Origin: Numida meleagris | Taxonomy: Eukaryota > Chordata > Aves > Galliformes > Numididae | Direction: 5' to 3' | Length of the DNA stretch: 64,000 nucleotides | Assembly: GCF_002078875.1 (NCBI RefSeq) | Contig: NC_034410.1 | Location: forward strand, 102,373,303 to 102,437,302 | Shown here: piece after piece, positions 38,203 to 50,999 of the stretch | Layout: the number at the start of each line of letters is the position of its first letter | How positions within the stretch are numbered: position 1 is the first letter of the stretch | Position numbers and translations under genes: made by a program | The notes under the pieces: generated by a model | Told to the model about the DNA's origin: nothing | Database searches by the model: none | Seen by the model: the letters and a program-made list of their open reading frames with translations, nothing else

Positions 38203-38931
38203 CAAGTATTTTGTGGTTTCTTATGTCATGGGCATAAACCCACAGGCATAAACCCAATCAAAACAATCTGAAATACAATCAAGACAATTAGGTTTTTTAT
38301 TCTTTCTGATCCTAATGTGGCTGCAAAGGTGACGGATAACCTTCTGGTCTGATCTTCAGCTTCCTCATAAAAAAGGGATATGAACAGTATCAGAGCAAAC
38401 AATCGCTGACTTTCTATCAGTGTGCAGGCAGTCTGCACTAAGCAGGCAGCCTGTAACAGGAAACATTTCCAGGAATTTTACATGTGTTTTTATTACAGCA
38501 GGATCTGTTTTCTCGGTTTTATTCAGTCAGGAGCCTGGATTTTAAAAGGCAGTGGTACAATACCAAGTCTGCTACTTAAAAAGCGGGATGGCTGCAGAAA
38601 GGTTGCACTCTCCCTGGTTTTTCTACATAAATGCCTGGCTTTTGTTCCTTGGCTCTAGTGTCTGCTACTTTAGTCCAAGATTACCATCCCTACATTGGAC
38701 CACTTCATTTCCACAGAAAATTTCCAGATCTCTGTCTCTAGTTGATACAAAATAACTGCCACTGAGACCGTTTCATTTGCAGACTTTCTTCACAAGTGGA
38801 AATGTGTGTTCTGCCAAAGAGGAGGTTTGCATCAGCTCAGATTATTCTATATGAGGCAAAAAGAATCTGTAATGCCAGCTTAACTTGATCACAAGCACCT
38901 ACTTACATTTGGTGAAGAATTTAACACTGAT

Positions 38932-39680
38932 GTTTGTCTTGCACCTGGGGAGGAATATCTGCATGCACCAGTGCAGGTTAGGGGATGACCTGCTGGAGAG
39001 GAGCTCTGCGGAGAAGAACCTTGGGGTCCTAATGGACAGCAGGTTGGCCATGAGCCAGCAGTGTGCCCTTGTGGCCAAGAAGGCCAATGGGATCCTAGGG
39101 TGCATTAACAAGAATGTGGCCAGCAGGTCGAGGGAAGTGATCCTCCTCCTCTACTCTGCCCTGGTGAGGCCACATTTAGAATACTGTATCCAGTTCTGGG
39201 CTCCCCAGTTCAAAAAAAACCAGAGATCTCCTAGAAGGAGCCCAGCAAAGGCCAAGAAAATGATAAAGGGCCTGGAGCATCTCCCATGTGAGTAAAGGCT
39301 GAGTAACCTGGGTCCGTTCAGCCTGGAGAAAAAAAGACTGAGAGGGGATCTGATAAATGTTTATAAATATTTAAAGGGAGGTGGGAGGCAAATGGATGAG
39401 GCCAGGCTCTCCTCGGTGGTGTGTAGCGATAGAACAAGGAGCAATGGCCTAAAACTTGAACATAGGAAGTTCCACACAAACATGCAGAAGAACTTATTCA
39501 CAGGAGGGGTGACAGAGCACTGGAACAGGTTGCCCAGAGGGGTTGTGCAGTCTTCTTCTATGGAGATATTAAAGACTCGTCTTGATGCCTACCTGTGCGA
39601 CCTATTGTAGAGCACCTGCTTTTGATGACATCTTGAGGTCCCTTCCAGCTCCTGAAATACTCTGATTCTGTGATTCTGCG
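38932..39680 (+). mobile_element. 5'-truncated CR1 LINE with decayed ORF2 end
   Basis: This is the best-preserved mobile element in the window, inserted opposite to ZNF521. In one frame it encodes the C-terminal region of the CR1 ORF2 (endonuclease/reverse-transcriptase) protein. Recognisable pieces are [50 protein letters not shown] and [14 protein letters not shown], ending [12 protein letters not shown] and a stop near 39610. A TAA at 39293-39295 interrupts this frame where the family normally has a sense codon, and a short stretch before it is rearranged, so the copy is dead. The catalytic part of the enzyme is missing through 5' truncation. The 3' tail CTCTGATTCTGTGATTCTG ends at 39680. 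The low decay suggests a fairly recent insertion by CR1 standards. Confidence 0.95.
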
Positions 39681-39964
39681 AGGTGTAGCAAGCTCAGCTA
39701 CATGCCTCCTCTTCCCCATATATAGCATCAAGCTGTTTATCTCAAAGGTAATATTCTGTGTGCGGTAGGCATGATGTACTTCTGATGTACTGAACACACT
39801 GAGAGAACTTCTAGTGAGTTGCTTGTGTCAACAAAATATTAGTGGGCACATACAGCAGATACAGAGACCAGTAGAAAAAGAGTTGGCCAATCTTATGAAC
39901 ACAAAGTTGTTTCATTTGACTTGTGTTACCAAATAATGCAATACACTAAAATCCACAATCTTAA

Positions 39965-40040
39965 AATAAAGTTCTGGCTTTACTGAAGCCAATGGAATCT
40001 CACTACTAGCTTTAATTGGACTGGAATTTTAGGTTTGGTC
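39965..40040 (+). repeat. old amniote repeat tail
   Basis: 'TCTGGCTTTACTGAAGCCAA', then 'TGGAATCTCACTACTAGCTT', then TAATTGGACTGGAATTTT corresponds to 'ctggctttattgaagtcaatggcaaaactcccattgacttcaatgggaccaggattt' in decayed form. That phrase is a widespread ancient amniote repeat tail. Confidence 0.6.
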
Positions 40041-41763
40041 TGGATCTGGTTAGATGCAGGATTTAAGAAAACCAAACTTATTGCCTCTGAGTCCAGTGGT
40101 AATATTCAAAACAAATGAGCTATATTACTTGGGTTCATGAGGAAAATACAAAACAAAAAATACTGTAAGTTTTCAAAGTTTATTAACTCAAGTCCCATAG
40201 CCTCGAGGGGCTATCTCCATCTGTCCTGTTTATATGCCACTGTGACAGTTCCTTCTCTTTGGTAAGTTATGTTTAAAAAAGTCTTTGTATCTTAGGAATG
40301 TCCTTCTTTCCACAGCTAAGTACATTTATTCATCCAAAGCACTCTGTGATTTTAATTTAAACTAATGACTATCTTTATGGAACTTTTTAAAACCAAATAT
40401 GAATACCTACCCACTAACTTGCACATACAAACTGCATTTTGAAGTGACCATCTGAAAAGCTGGCATATAAATGAAAAATAACATCTTGTATATTTTTATA
40501 CATATATAAAGGCATATCCCATAAGAAAGATTTGCTTTCTTGCACAAATTCCCTTGAAGATCCTGAGGTGTAAATTACATTGTAACTAATTCTAGATAAA
40601 GAAGACACATGCAGCTATTTCTCAAGCCACTTATCCACAAAAGGCTGTAAGACAAGCAGATGTACAAGCCTGCAGATGAGCTTTGAAGGTGCAAGCTCCA
40701 CATGGGAACTGAGCTCCTCCCATTCTGCCCCTACTGGGGGCACATACAGGCTGGAGGCAGCTCACAGGATGCAACTGCTTCACATAAAGAGGTGTTCTCT
40801 CAGCTGCTCCAGCAGTACCATGTAGGAAACACAGACACAAGAACAATATTTCTGGTAACACTAACAGCAAAACTCTATTTCTCCAACAGTTCAGCTAAAA
40901 GAAGCTCCACAGAGGCTCCTTATACTGCTGGATGTGAAGTCTCACTGTGCTCAGGTATAGTAAGATCAACTTCTTAACTTCACTGAATGGCCCTGTCATA
41001 GGTCCAAGAAGTACTTGCAGATGGTTTGTAAAGAGCTGCATGATCATATGGCATGGCTCCTCACTTCCAGATGTAACTGCCTCAAAGGCTAACCAACATC
41101 CATTGTTTCGCTAATCCTACATTTCCTTATTAAGAGTTGCCACAAATATTGATGGAGTCATGAAAGGGAGATAGATGGCTTGCAAAATGATCGGAATGAT
41201 TCCTGTGTCCTCTCCATTTTACGAACTTACTGAAGTCTTGCTTTATTGCTGACTCAAGAAAACTTTCAGATGTGTCTCTGTAGCTCCTCTCATCTTTTCA
41301 CCATTCTCTACAGGTTGACTGAAGACTCTCAGTGCCAAGAGGATCAAGTTGCTTTGCTCAAGTTTTTAGCACTATGCACTGAAAATTTTCTGTATTCCCA
41401 ACCGTTCTGGCAAGAATTAACTTGCCCTTTTCTACTGAAAGAAGTGCTGATCTATTATTTCAGTCACACTATCAACATTTTTTTTGGAGTGAGACTTTCA
41501 ATTGTTCAGAATTTGCCCTTTTATGGATTACTAACAATGCATGTGACTTCCTGAAATTAATCTACTAATGCTTTGCTTGTTGGCCCTCCCAATCTAACAC
41601 GGAACCAATTTGTACGAAACTCTGCTGACAACAGTTCTATTTTCTCCACCAAATTATGTATTTGCATAGCTAAGTGCTCTATTTAAGAAAACAAATCCCC
41701 CCAAAATTCCCAGGCTTTCATTCAGTCATCACCCTGACTTAACATTTTTTGCTGCAGTTCCTC

Positions 41764-41788
41764 TTTTTTTTTTTTTTTTTTTTTTTTT
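41764..41788 (+). repeat. poly(T) tract, about 25 bases
   Basis: An uninterrupted T run followed by CCCCC. On the minus strand it is a poly(A), but no retroposed gene body is recognised next to it. Confidence 0.9.
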
Positions 41789-44387
41789 CCCCCAGGGCTT
41801 TGTAATTTTTTTTTTTAGTCCAGTTTGCTTGTTCAATATTTTAATCCTTAAATTTAAGATACAATTACCATTCCTACGGAAGATCTGTCTCTGACTGGCA
41901 TCCTACTTCTGTAAAGAAGATTATGCTGTTGCATTTTGGAGAGATACAGGCTGATTCTTGATATTACCTTACACTGGTCTTGTATCTGTGTAAATTCTTT
42001 AACTTCAAAAACGTTACTACTGTCAGCCACCAGTGTGAGACCTGGGAGATCAGATTAAGCACACAAAGACTGCTTTTTGCTTTATAGAGCTGTCTGAAAA
42101 GCTACCAGTTTTGAAAGATGTGTGGTTCTTGTAAAATTGGCTGCTGAGCCCTTCATATTGAAACATTTTAGCAGAATGTATATTTTTAACCACTGTAATA
42201 ATTGTCAGTATCAACATCAGTGGCACCGAGGACTAGACAGCGACTTTGTATAGGTTTGGCTCTTCTCTCCCAATTTCCATTTGCAATTGCCAGACTGCCC
42301 GCTCTGTTTCTTACGTAAAATTGCAGATGTCTTCGTATTAATCAAGATCCTAATACATTCCAGATGAACAAACAACTTCAGCACTGCAGCACGTACCTTA
42401 CTTCTAAAACCCAGGATTTATTAGAGCGGCCTGTTCCAAGATCTCTTAACTTAAAAAAGATGGTTTATTGTTCCTCGCTTCTACAGCAGGGCCCTAATAA
42501 ATGCACTGAAACTATGTCTTTGTCCCTTTGCAACATACTATTCAAAGAGATTTCCAACCCTACAGCGTAACATTATCCAAATCCTTTGAAACCCTAAGCA
42601 GTTGCTCAAACTCAATCATCCAAATACCAAAAACTTCATAGGGAACGAAGACAGAGGCAGCATGGCGCTGAGGACTCCCGAGTCCCCAGCAGAACTGCAC
42701 ACCTAGCAGCACATGCTGCCAGTACCAGTGTCACCACAAAGCATGGGCACTGACTTTCTTTTTCAATACCCATATAAGAAGGAAGAGAATATCTAGTTTA
42801 AAATATTTTCCTCCTATTTTAAACAACAACAACAACGTAACAGTTTAAGGGGTCTCATCGTGTTGTGGATCAATTCACTGGTATTTTAATTCATATGTTC
42901 TTAGCATTTCACTGTAGATTTAGCCTGTAACGTAGCTAATCAAAATTAATTGACATACTTCTAATAATTAAAATTTTCCACCACCTAAGCTGTTCTGTAT
43001 ACTTCAACTTCCTTCCAAATTGGGGAAAAACAGATCCTTTCTTTGTAATCACACAGAAACAGGAAAAGGAAATAATGATTAGGGCTTAAAAGCACATATT
43101 AACTCGTGGCTTGCTAGATTTTTAATTATTTTTTCATAATGTTGTCACTTTCCCTAGAAATTCATAGTTACTAATGTGCTTACTAATACTGGACTGCTAA
43201 GGGTGGTTCTATTAATAAGATGCATGTATATAGAAAGCTAGAAAAAAAAATAAAGGTTATAATATTAGCATACCTTACTCATTTTTAATTAAAGAATTAA
43301 GAAGCCCAGTCTTCGGGGGTTTTGGGAAAATAGTGTAGCCAAATGAGACCAATTAACTTCATTAGCTTCAGCAAATACCTACTTTTCCAGCACATTTCTA
43401 TTTTTCCATCTGCTTCACAACTAAACATGTCTACAAATTAACATTTTATTTATGATTTCAGAATCCAATTCACAAAAATTATGCATTCATTGCACAAGGT
43501 TTTCTACATATACTGAAAAAAAATCAATAAATTATATCTCTCCCACTCTTCACTCTATTTTTTCCTCTGAATGAAGAAGTATACAGCCTGCAACTGCAAA
43601 AAAACACACAATCCAAATTGGAGTCGAATGTTCAAAGTGGAAAAATTCATACTACAACTGGAACTAGGCAATGACCTATTTAAAAATGACAGTAGCCAAA
43701 ACTTAGAATAAAGAATATGACAAAAGTGCTGGAAAAAAACGTCCTATTGCTACTACAGAGTTGCACAAACATTTTCTTGAACCATTTATTATAGGCTGGC
43801 AATCTGGCAAGTCTTATCACACTCAGCATCAGTTTTGCTCAGTTTGTTCTCAAACAAGCAGTTTCCCTTACAGCACATTTCACTTACAAAGAGTTCTGCA
43901 GTGGTTAATGATCTTAGTCCTAAGAGTAAACTGATTATTACAGTCACGTAGCACAGGCAAGAGAACACAACTTTGGTACCAGCTAAAAATGCTAACTTAC
44001 CCCAGCCTCATCATCATTACCTACTTTATTTATGATTATACAGCAGCTTCGAGTGTGTACAGTTTTAATAGACATGGAAACCTCCTCTAATGAGTTGTAT
44101 TATAAAAATAGTTTCGGGAAAGAAAAAAAGAGATTTTTATGAGTTGGAGAAAGGGAGAGATTAGGAGAATTTTACATGCCCAGAGAGAAATGGGCACACT
44201 CTCCTTCTGATTTTGCTCTCATACAAGAAAGTCAGTAATAACAGCACAGAAAGGCACCTCAGCAAAAAAAAAAAAAGAGAAAGAAATATTATAGGGGCAT
44301 TTTACATTCAAATGACAGATTTCTGACCTAACTCACAAACTGTGTCATTTAGTTTTCTCATTTTGGCTGAAAAATCATTTTATATAT

Positions 44388-44423
44388 GGTTACTAAGCTG
44401 TGATTGGTTACTAAACTGTGATC
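44388..44423 (+). repeat. 18-bp tandem duplication
   Basis: GGTTACTAAGCTGTGATT (44388-44405) is followed directly by GGTTACTAAACTGTGATC (44406-44423), with 16 of 18 positions identical. Confidence 0.9.
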
Positions 44424-44584
44424 CTCCAAGTGAGGCACAGCCAGGGAAATTACAATGTGCAGAATGTTGCCATTGATTTTTTTTTTTCCTATAAGATATA
44501 GAAAAGGCAAACAATCAATCCTTGCTATGTGGTACCTGCTGTCTTCTATTTTAAAAAACATTTTGAGAAAAATGACAGAAATTT

Positions 44585-44725
44585 TAGCCTTTTTAATTAC
44601 ACGTGAAGCTTGAGGGCGCACCTGGCTCCGGCCGCTGTCCAGGCCAAGCATTTGTTCTGCCAGCTGACAGCAACCCTGCGAGTGAAACAAAAGGGGCTCG
44701 AGCTGATTTCCGAGCTCAGCCACAC
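44585..44725. promoter_or_regulatory. GC-rich candidate enhancer in intron 3
   Basis: A compact GC-rich stretch interrupts AT-rich intron. It carries 'TTTTTAATTACACGTGAAGC' (homeodomain word next to a CACGTG E-box), GCGCACCTGGC (CACCTG E-box), GGCCGCTG, CAGCTGACAGC (E-box plus a TGACAG TALE-type word) and several CpGs. It has the density of sites typical of a developmental enhancer. It has no repeat signature and no coding match. Activity is unproven. Confidence 0.38.
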
Positions 44726-47700
44726 ATCTCCTGCAGGTCTCTATACAACATGCGCTGCAACGCTTCCTCTCTTAGCTAAAATGCTGTGCCAAGAGAATAA
44801 AATGTGCCTGTGACACACTTCCTCAGGTCAGCAAAAGAGCTAGGTTGGTCGGGTGAAATTTAATGCCACTAGAGATATCCAGAGAAAAGTTGCGTGCCAA
44901 ATCTAAGCAAGTTGACTCAGACCTCCGGTTATTATTGATGCGAGACAGATCCAGGCACTTCACCGGACTCTCCATCTCTGTTCTTGTTTTCTGGAAGTGT
45001 CTGGTTCTAAAGCTGGGAGAGCTCACTCCCACCTGAACAGCATCCCTAAGATTTTACCTGCCATCCTTCCCAATCCCTGGAACACCTACACCCTCAGCTA
45101 AACCCTGCCAGAAGTAGGGAAATGATAAGGTTCCAGGAGAAGCTCAGATGACAGGTAGCCAAGTAAAACTGGAGCAGACAGTGTGTCAGTGAACAACAAA
45201 CTACAACAGGCTGCACTGCCGGTGGGGAGGGCATCTCAGTTTCAGACATAAAATTCGCTGATCTTCTTTACAATGACTTGAACCTGACTGAACAAGTTAC
45301 TCTGTGTATTTGCTCAGAATACACAAAGGATAAACAGTACCTCCTCCTGGTGTCTATATGTCGTTCTGTAAAACATTAAGTTCAAGGCAATGGCAGAGAA
45401 GCTTACTCACAGCTATGTTAACTTCAGTGTCATGAAGCTCACCAGAGTTCTCTGCACAAATGAACAAATGCATTTACTTCCTTGTACTCTCAGCTTCCTC
45501 CACCTACAGTAAATGACACTCACATAATCATCATTTTTTTTACATTTACGTTTACATTTATTGTCCCAAAAATCAAAGTGTAGAGTGCAATCCAAAGAAA
45601 GATTTCTACGTGCTTCACACCAAGCTTTCTATTAAGCAGAAGACTGCTGCCTTCACACTCAGCAAGGAGAAATGAAGAGTTCCCAAATGCTATATCTCCT
45701 GCATGCCTCTGACTTTATTTTTAACCTTGGTAATGTTCAGAACCTGAACTTCATGGGTGCTGACCTCTTTGTTTTGAGAAATGTGTTTCCTCTTTCCAAA
45801 GTACAGGAGAGACAAAGTAAGAAAAGTGAAGGACATGCTAAATCAAAACCCATTCTCTACATTTAGGATGCTGAAAAAGCTTGCATTTCACTAACAAACA
45901 TAGTTTTATGACTTTCTTTGGCAGATGGACTCCAGCCTATCCATCCAGGCATCACAACTTGCATTCAGCATACCCACCAGGAAATGTAAGCAAACAGAGA
46001 ACAAGCTACAGGCAGCGGAGCTGCCTGGAAGGCACAGTTAAGGCACTGCAGAATATCTAGAGAAAATTACTGAACTTGCACCTCATAACAGAGGAATTCT
46101 GTTGCTGTCCTCCAAAAGAATTTATACATTCTGTTACATAAAGGAACAACAATTCATCATTCATTTATTGCTGCATATGGGCTACATAGATAGGCAACCA
46201 TTATCATCCTCCTACTCAAAAACAGTTCAAAAACACATGCTCTAGAGCATTGTCCAGGTCTGTTAGTTTATTTTTTAACTCTTAAACTTTGTCTTAGATC
46301 ATTGAAATTCAAGTAATGCAAGCAATAAATATTTATACCAGCTACGTGAAAATAGAAAACTGATTTTAAGTAATGATGCTGATAATAAAACAGTATGAAA
46401 TCTGTGATTATGATCTTCTGCAGACATTTATTCTTTGTCTACTTTGTGTGGGTGATACAGTAAGAAAGATGAATGCAGAAAAGAGAGAAAGACTGGGGAG
46501 TTGGGCAGGGAGACCATCATGAGGGGACATCCAGAAGTTACTGGAAAGCAAATAAGAGCATACTGGTAAATCTCTTTTCCTCACAGACAGATTTCACAAC
46601 TGGGACTTACATGGATTCTTATTCAATCAACTACTGTCTTTGCACAGCAGCAGTGAGATGGTGAAAGAAATGCCAAACCAGACCTCTCCCAATTGGATCC
46701 GTTCCCAATACTCTTTAATGCCTTTTCTCTCCTCACTCCCCTGTATTTCCTATTTCCTCCTCAAAGCAAATTCACCCTTCCTTTTCCAAATTGGTCTTCT
46801 GAATTGAAAGAAATTAAGAGAATTATAAGCTACAACATTAAAAGGCAAAATATACAGCGTAAACATTGATTTGGCCCCAGAATATTTAGGAAAGGATACA
46901 AAGCATATGCAAATCCAGGCATATTAACAAGCACCTTCATTTAACATAGCTGTTCACAGAAGCCCCTTTGGTCTATGCACTCTTGATACCCATCTTTCTC
47001 GTCATGCCCTCCTAAATAATGGAGTGAATACTATATAATTCATGTGGGAGCACAGAATACATGTTTTTCTCCTCCACTCACTCAATTTTAAGTTATACAC
47101 CCTTTCCAGTCTTTTTTTTTCTCTTAGCTTTTCATTTCTGTGATTACAAACCTTCATCTTAAAACTCTGTCATATTCTTCCCACTAACTCCCAGCCCCCA
47201 CTTTCTCTTTTTTTGAAGTACCCCCTAAAGGTACATAATAAAATGGTAGAACACATAAAAAGTGGCTGAAAGAACCGTATTAGTACAATGAAAACCCCAC
47301 ATAAATGTTATGCAAATTTGTTATGAATCAACCTGCAGTGCAAATTTACTACATTGCCGAACGATTATAAAATAGCGATTTGTCTTGCATACATTTTTAA
47401 TGTATTCCAAACCATTTGTATTAGATTGTCTGTTTCTGTTAGTCAGATCATTCAAAATTTTAAGTGCAAAGTAAATATGAAGTGTTACATTTTTAATAAT
47501 ATGCAGTCAAACCACATACTTTTCTTGCTTTCTGCCTCTACTGTGGTCCAGGAACACATAATAGCTGTTTTTTCCCTAGTTATCTAATCATTATACTAAA
47601 TGTGAACCTGTTTGCGATTACTTGACATTTTACAATTATCATTGCAAGAGCTACTTTCAGTGTTCTAGACACAATTGTGAATCTTAGCAGCTAATGGAGT

Positions 47701-48769
47701 ATGGCTCTTTAAATTTAATGTACTGTATGTGCACAAAAAGGGAAAAGAGAAAACGAGTTTTAGTATTTTCACTCAGTTATATATAAAATTACATGCATCT
47801 GCAGCACAAACATAAATGTATTAATTATGTACCTACTACTTAAACTCCACTTTCTGCTCAGTTCTTGCATTTGGTGATTTTATAGTGGGCAAAGTTAGCT
47901 CCATTTCAATTTTTCTGCTTTTCCATCCTTAGAAATAAGAAACCAGTGCATTCTATTTCTTACTGCTCACCATGCATTTCCTTTATCAAATGAGACAATT
48001 ATGAAAGAATAATGAGTTATACTCCCTTACTATTCATACTGCCCTTGATAAATGCCAAATTGGCCAAATCTAAAAAATTAGCTCTCTTCTTTCTTCAGTG
48101 AAAATAGGCTGAAATTCTTTTTATTACGTTAAAAAAAATAGTTACATAAGCTCTTCTGAAGTAAGCCTCTCAAAATACATGTAACTATGAAACCTCACTG
48201 TTTCTCACCTTTTGGATACAAAACAGTACAGTGGTATTTTCATATGGTGATAAACGTTATCATCTACAGGGTCATTACAGTATATAATCCATGATAACAC
48301 TGTCACAGAATACACACATATTTTACAGCAAATGTGGAAGGGGAACAAGAGAGAGAAAGGAAACAGAAAGCTTATATGACACAGTTTTAGACTTATTTTG
48401 GCCAAATGGCCATCCCAAGTAAAACACAGGAGCATAAACTATATGATAAAAGGTAAGACAAAGGAAAGATCTATAAGAAAATCACGGGGATCACTGTGAC
48501 AATGATCACGATGTCACAGGACTAACTAAGGAGTAACGTTACAAGAAACTAAAAGATTTGTTCTCATCAGTATTCAACACAAGAGTGGAATGGATAGATA
48601 TCTAATCAAAGAAATCAAAACTGAGGAGAAATTTACCAAGCAAGAGAAATCAAGATAACCTAGAAGAATCTAATCTGTGGAGACAGAAAAGAGAAGATCA
48701 CAAGCAGGAAAGTGGTCAGTTCAAACAGGTACAGAGCTGCAACAGCAACGGAAGCAATGGTGCATTCAG

Positions 48770-49132
48770 CGCAGAGGAGTTGAGCGGAGGCCTCATGGCG
48801 GCTGCAGCTCCTCACAGGGAGCAGAGGGGCAGCGCTGAGCTCTGCTCTCTGTGACAGCGACAGGGCCCGAGGGAACGGCATGGAGCTGTGTCAGGGGAAT
48901 GGCAGCTGGGGGTTGGGGACAGGTGCTGCACCAGAGGGCGGTGGGCATGGCACAGGCTGCCCAGGGCAGTGGGCACAGCCCCAAGTGCTGGAGATCAAGG
49001 AGAGTTTAGACAACACTCTCAGACATAGGGTTTGAAATCTAGGTGGTCCTGTGTGGAGTCAGGAGATGGACTACATGATCCTTGTGGGTCCCTTGCAACA
49101 CTCGATATTCTATAGTTCTATGACTCTATGAA
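48770..49132 (+). mobile_element. CR1 LINE 3' fragment, galliform-type subfamily
   Basis: The fragment opens with 'CTCATGGCGGCTGCAGCTCC', continues GACAGCGACAGGGCCCGAGG and 'CAGGCTGCCCAGGGCAGTGG', and closes with 'GATCCTTGTGGGTCCCTTGC' and TATTCTATAGTTCTATGACT. This is the 3' non-ORF-rich end of a chicken-type CR1 in + orientation, a subfamily different from the copy at 38932-39680. The GC-rich body explains the open frames on the opposite strand here. Confidence 0.93.
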
Positions 49133-50999
49133 TGATAAGTTTTTTTGAATGAAGAAAAATGAAGCAATTTTTTGTTGTTCTTTTGTTGTTTTTTTTGTGT
49201 GGGTTTTTTTTGCAGCTGCAGCATGGGTGTCTCAGGTCAGAACTGGTCTACATTTCAGGAGAACAAAACACAGAAGCTAGCTTCTTTAGCAAGCTCTGGG
49301 ATCCTATCCCTTGAATTTTGCAAGGGAAGATGAAAAAAACAATTAGAAGGTATTGTCTACTCATGCATGATGGAACCCCATGGCAGGACCTGGGCTAGAC
49401 AGTTTCTTCTGGACCTTCCAATAATACTGCTCTTTGATTTCAGCGCTGACCTACTTCTTTCAGCTAATCTAGCTGTGAAACTCAGGCAAAAAGACTTCAA
49501 AAATTGTATTTTAGTAGGGGGACAAAAGCCAGAGAAAGAATAGGCATATCCATTGTCCAGAACATATATACCTGAGCCTTCTGAAGGAACTTAAGTGGAA
49601 GGCAGTTAATATATCTCGAGAATGTACATAATTTCAGCAAAAATAAAAATATACCATGCCATCAGCAAGCCTAGGAAATGCAAACTTGTGAGACTTACTT
49701 TCTGTGATGAAAGTTGTTTGATATGATTAACACAAGCAGTCTTAGGGTGTAGGTCACTGAGGAAAAGGAGATAAAGGTCACTTTGAAAATGACTGTTTGA
49801 TATGCTCTTGTCCCTAAAGACCTGAAGAGAGCACAACTCGTTTAACACACACACGAACATATGTGATTGCATAATGAATATTATTATTTAGCTTGGAAAA
49901 GACTCAAACAGGTGATTAAGAGAAGAAAAGGTATCTCCCCCCTAGTAACCTCCAGAGCCACCCAGTCAACCATGAAAGAGCTCTTCTAGCAGGTTTAAGA
50001 GTAGCAAATTGTTAGGTTTTGTTAATTTGAGTATGCTGGCTTGTTTTTTTTAATGGCACTAGAGAAGTAAAACGGACAGTAGCTCTCAGCAAGACAGAAA
50101 AAAAAAGCTATTTCTGGATATGAGAAAAAAATACGAATATGGGACCTTTAGATCTCTGAATGCCACCTTTGGCACACACAGAATACAGGAGGGAATGCGC
50201 TCATCTACAGTGATCTGTGCAACACTGAAGTACTAAAGTAGCTGTCTTTGTTGGCATTTCATGCCTTTATAATCTTTTCTCTTAAACTTTCAATAAAAAT
50301 ACTGCTGAAGAATTGAAAATGTATCAGTGTTGTCTGCCAGTTCACACAGTGCCCTGTGGCAGACAACTGGTTGGTCCACAACCTGACCTCTGTCCCTTCA
50401 CAACCCAGGCCGAGAAGATTTCCTATCACTAACCTGGTCCTCATTTTAGTCCTCAGACATCAGACACTCTTTAGCATGCTCTCTTGCAAGACATCGCTTG
50501 TCTTCATGCTAGCAGTTTGCAGAGTTTGGGGAGGATTTAGTTGTGGCACAAGAAAAACTGCTGATGAAGGCACTGCATCCTACATCCCACTCTGTACACC
50601 TACAAACTTGACTACGAAGCTTAATTTGGACTTCTGAGAACAATCTCATCTCACTTTCATCAGCCCCATGTGAGTCCTGAGGTGATCCCAACTCTCTGAA
50701 TATGCTATGTTGCCCAACACACTTTACTATCTCCTAGATTACATAGCAGAGACAGAAACTCCCAGAATGTTCTTCTGTACTCAGTGATCTCCAAGAATTC
50801 GTATTACGAAACTCATATTAAGGTGTTTATAATTCAGCTGCTTAATTCCCAAGAAGCCAAACCTTGATTTAGCCACTTCTTAGCATGTCAGAAGTGCAGC
50901 TCTTTCTTTCCTACTGCTCTTACTGCATAAATATATTCCAGCCCTTATCTGCACTAAGCACGAGATGGAAATTCTCATGGAAACCTGTGCTTGGGATGG

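Larger units (their letters stand above)
22334..38931 (-). other. ZNF521: ZNF521 intron 3, part 1 (adjacent to exon 4)
   Basis: This is the 3' part of the intron preceding exon 4 on the minus strand. No exon was found. It contains a short T9/A-rich area near 23090, the (CAA)n repeat at 24171-24230, a weak CR1 piece at 24955-25000, a GC-rich block at 25260-25870, a MIR-like remnant at 27360-27530, a candidate conserved stretch at 29400-29620, old repeat pieces at 30930-30990, a CR1 tail at 31820-31892, a (TC)n run at 32615-32640, candidate conserved stretches near 34560-34760 and 35700-35800, and an AAAT run at 38181-38202. The remainder is AT-rich unique sequence. Confidence 0.85.
39681..48769 (-). 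other. ZNF521: ZNF521 intron 3, part 2 (between the two clear CR1 copies)
   Basis: AT-rich intron with no exon found. It contains an old amniote repeat tail at 39965-40040, a GC-richer spot near 40630-40800, T25 at 41764-41788, a short CAA run at 42821-42837, an 18-bp tandem duplication at 44388-44423, and a GC-rich candidate regulatory element at 44585-44725. Unique sequence with possible conserved character lies around 47280-47560. Short open frames have no recognisable homology. Confidence 0.85.

Noticed and set aside
48660..48984. Minus-strand frames near 48.7-49.0 kb as a small gene
   Set aside because: They are antisense to a CR1 fragment and owe their length to its GC-rich body.
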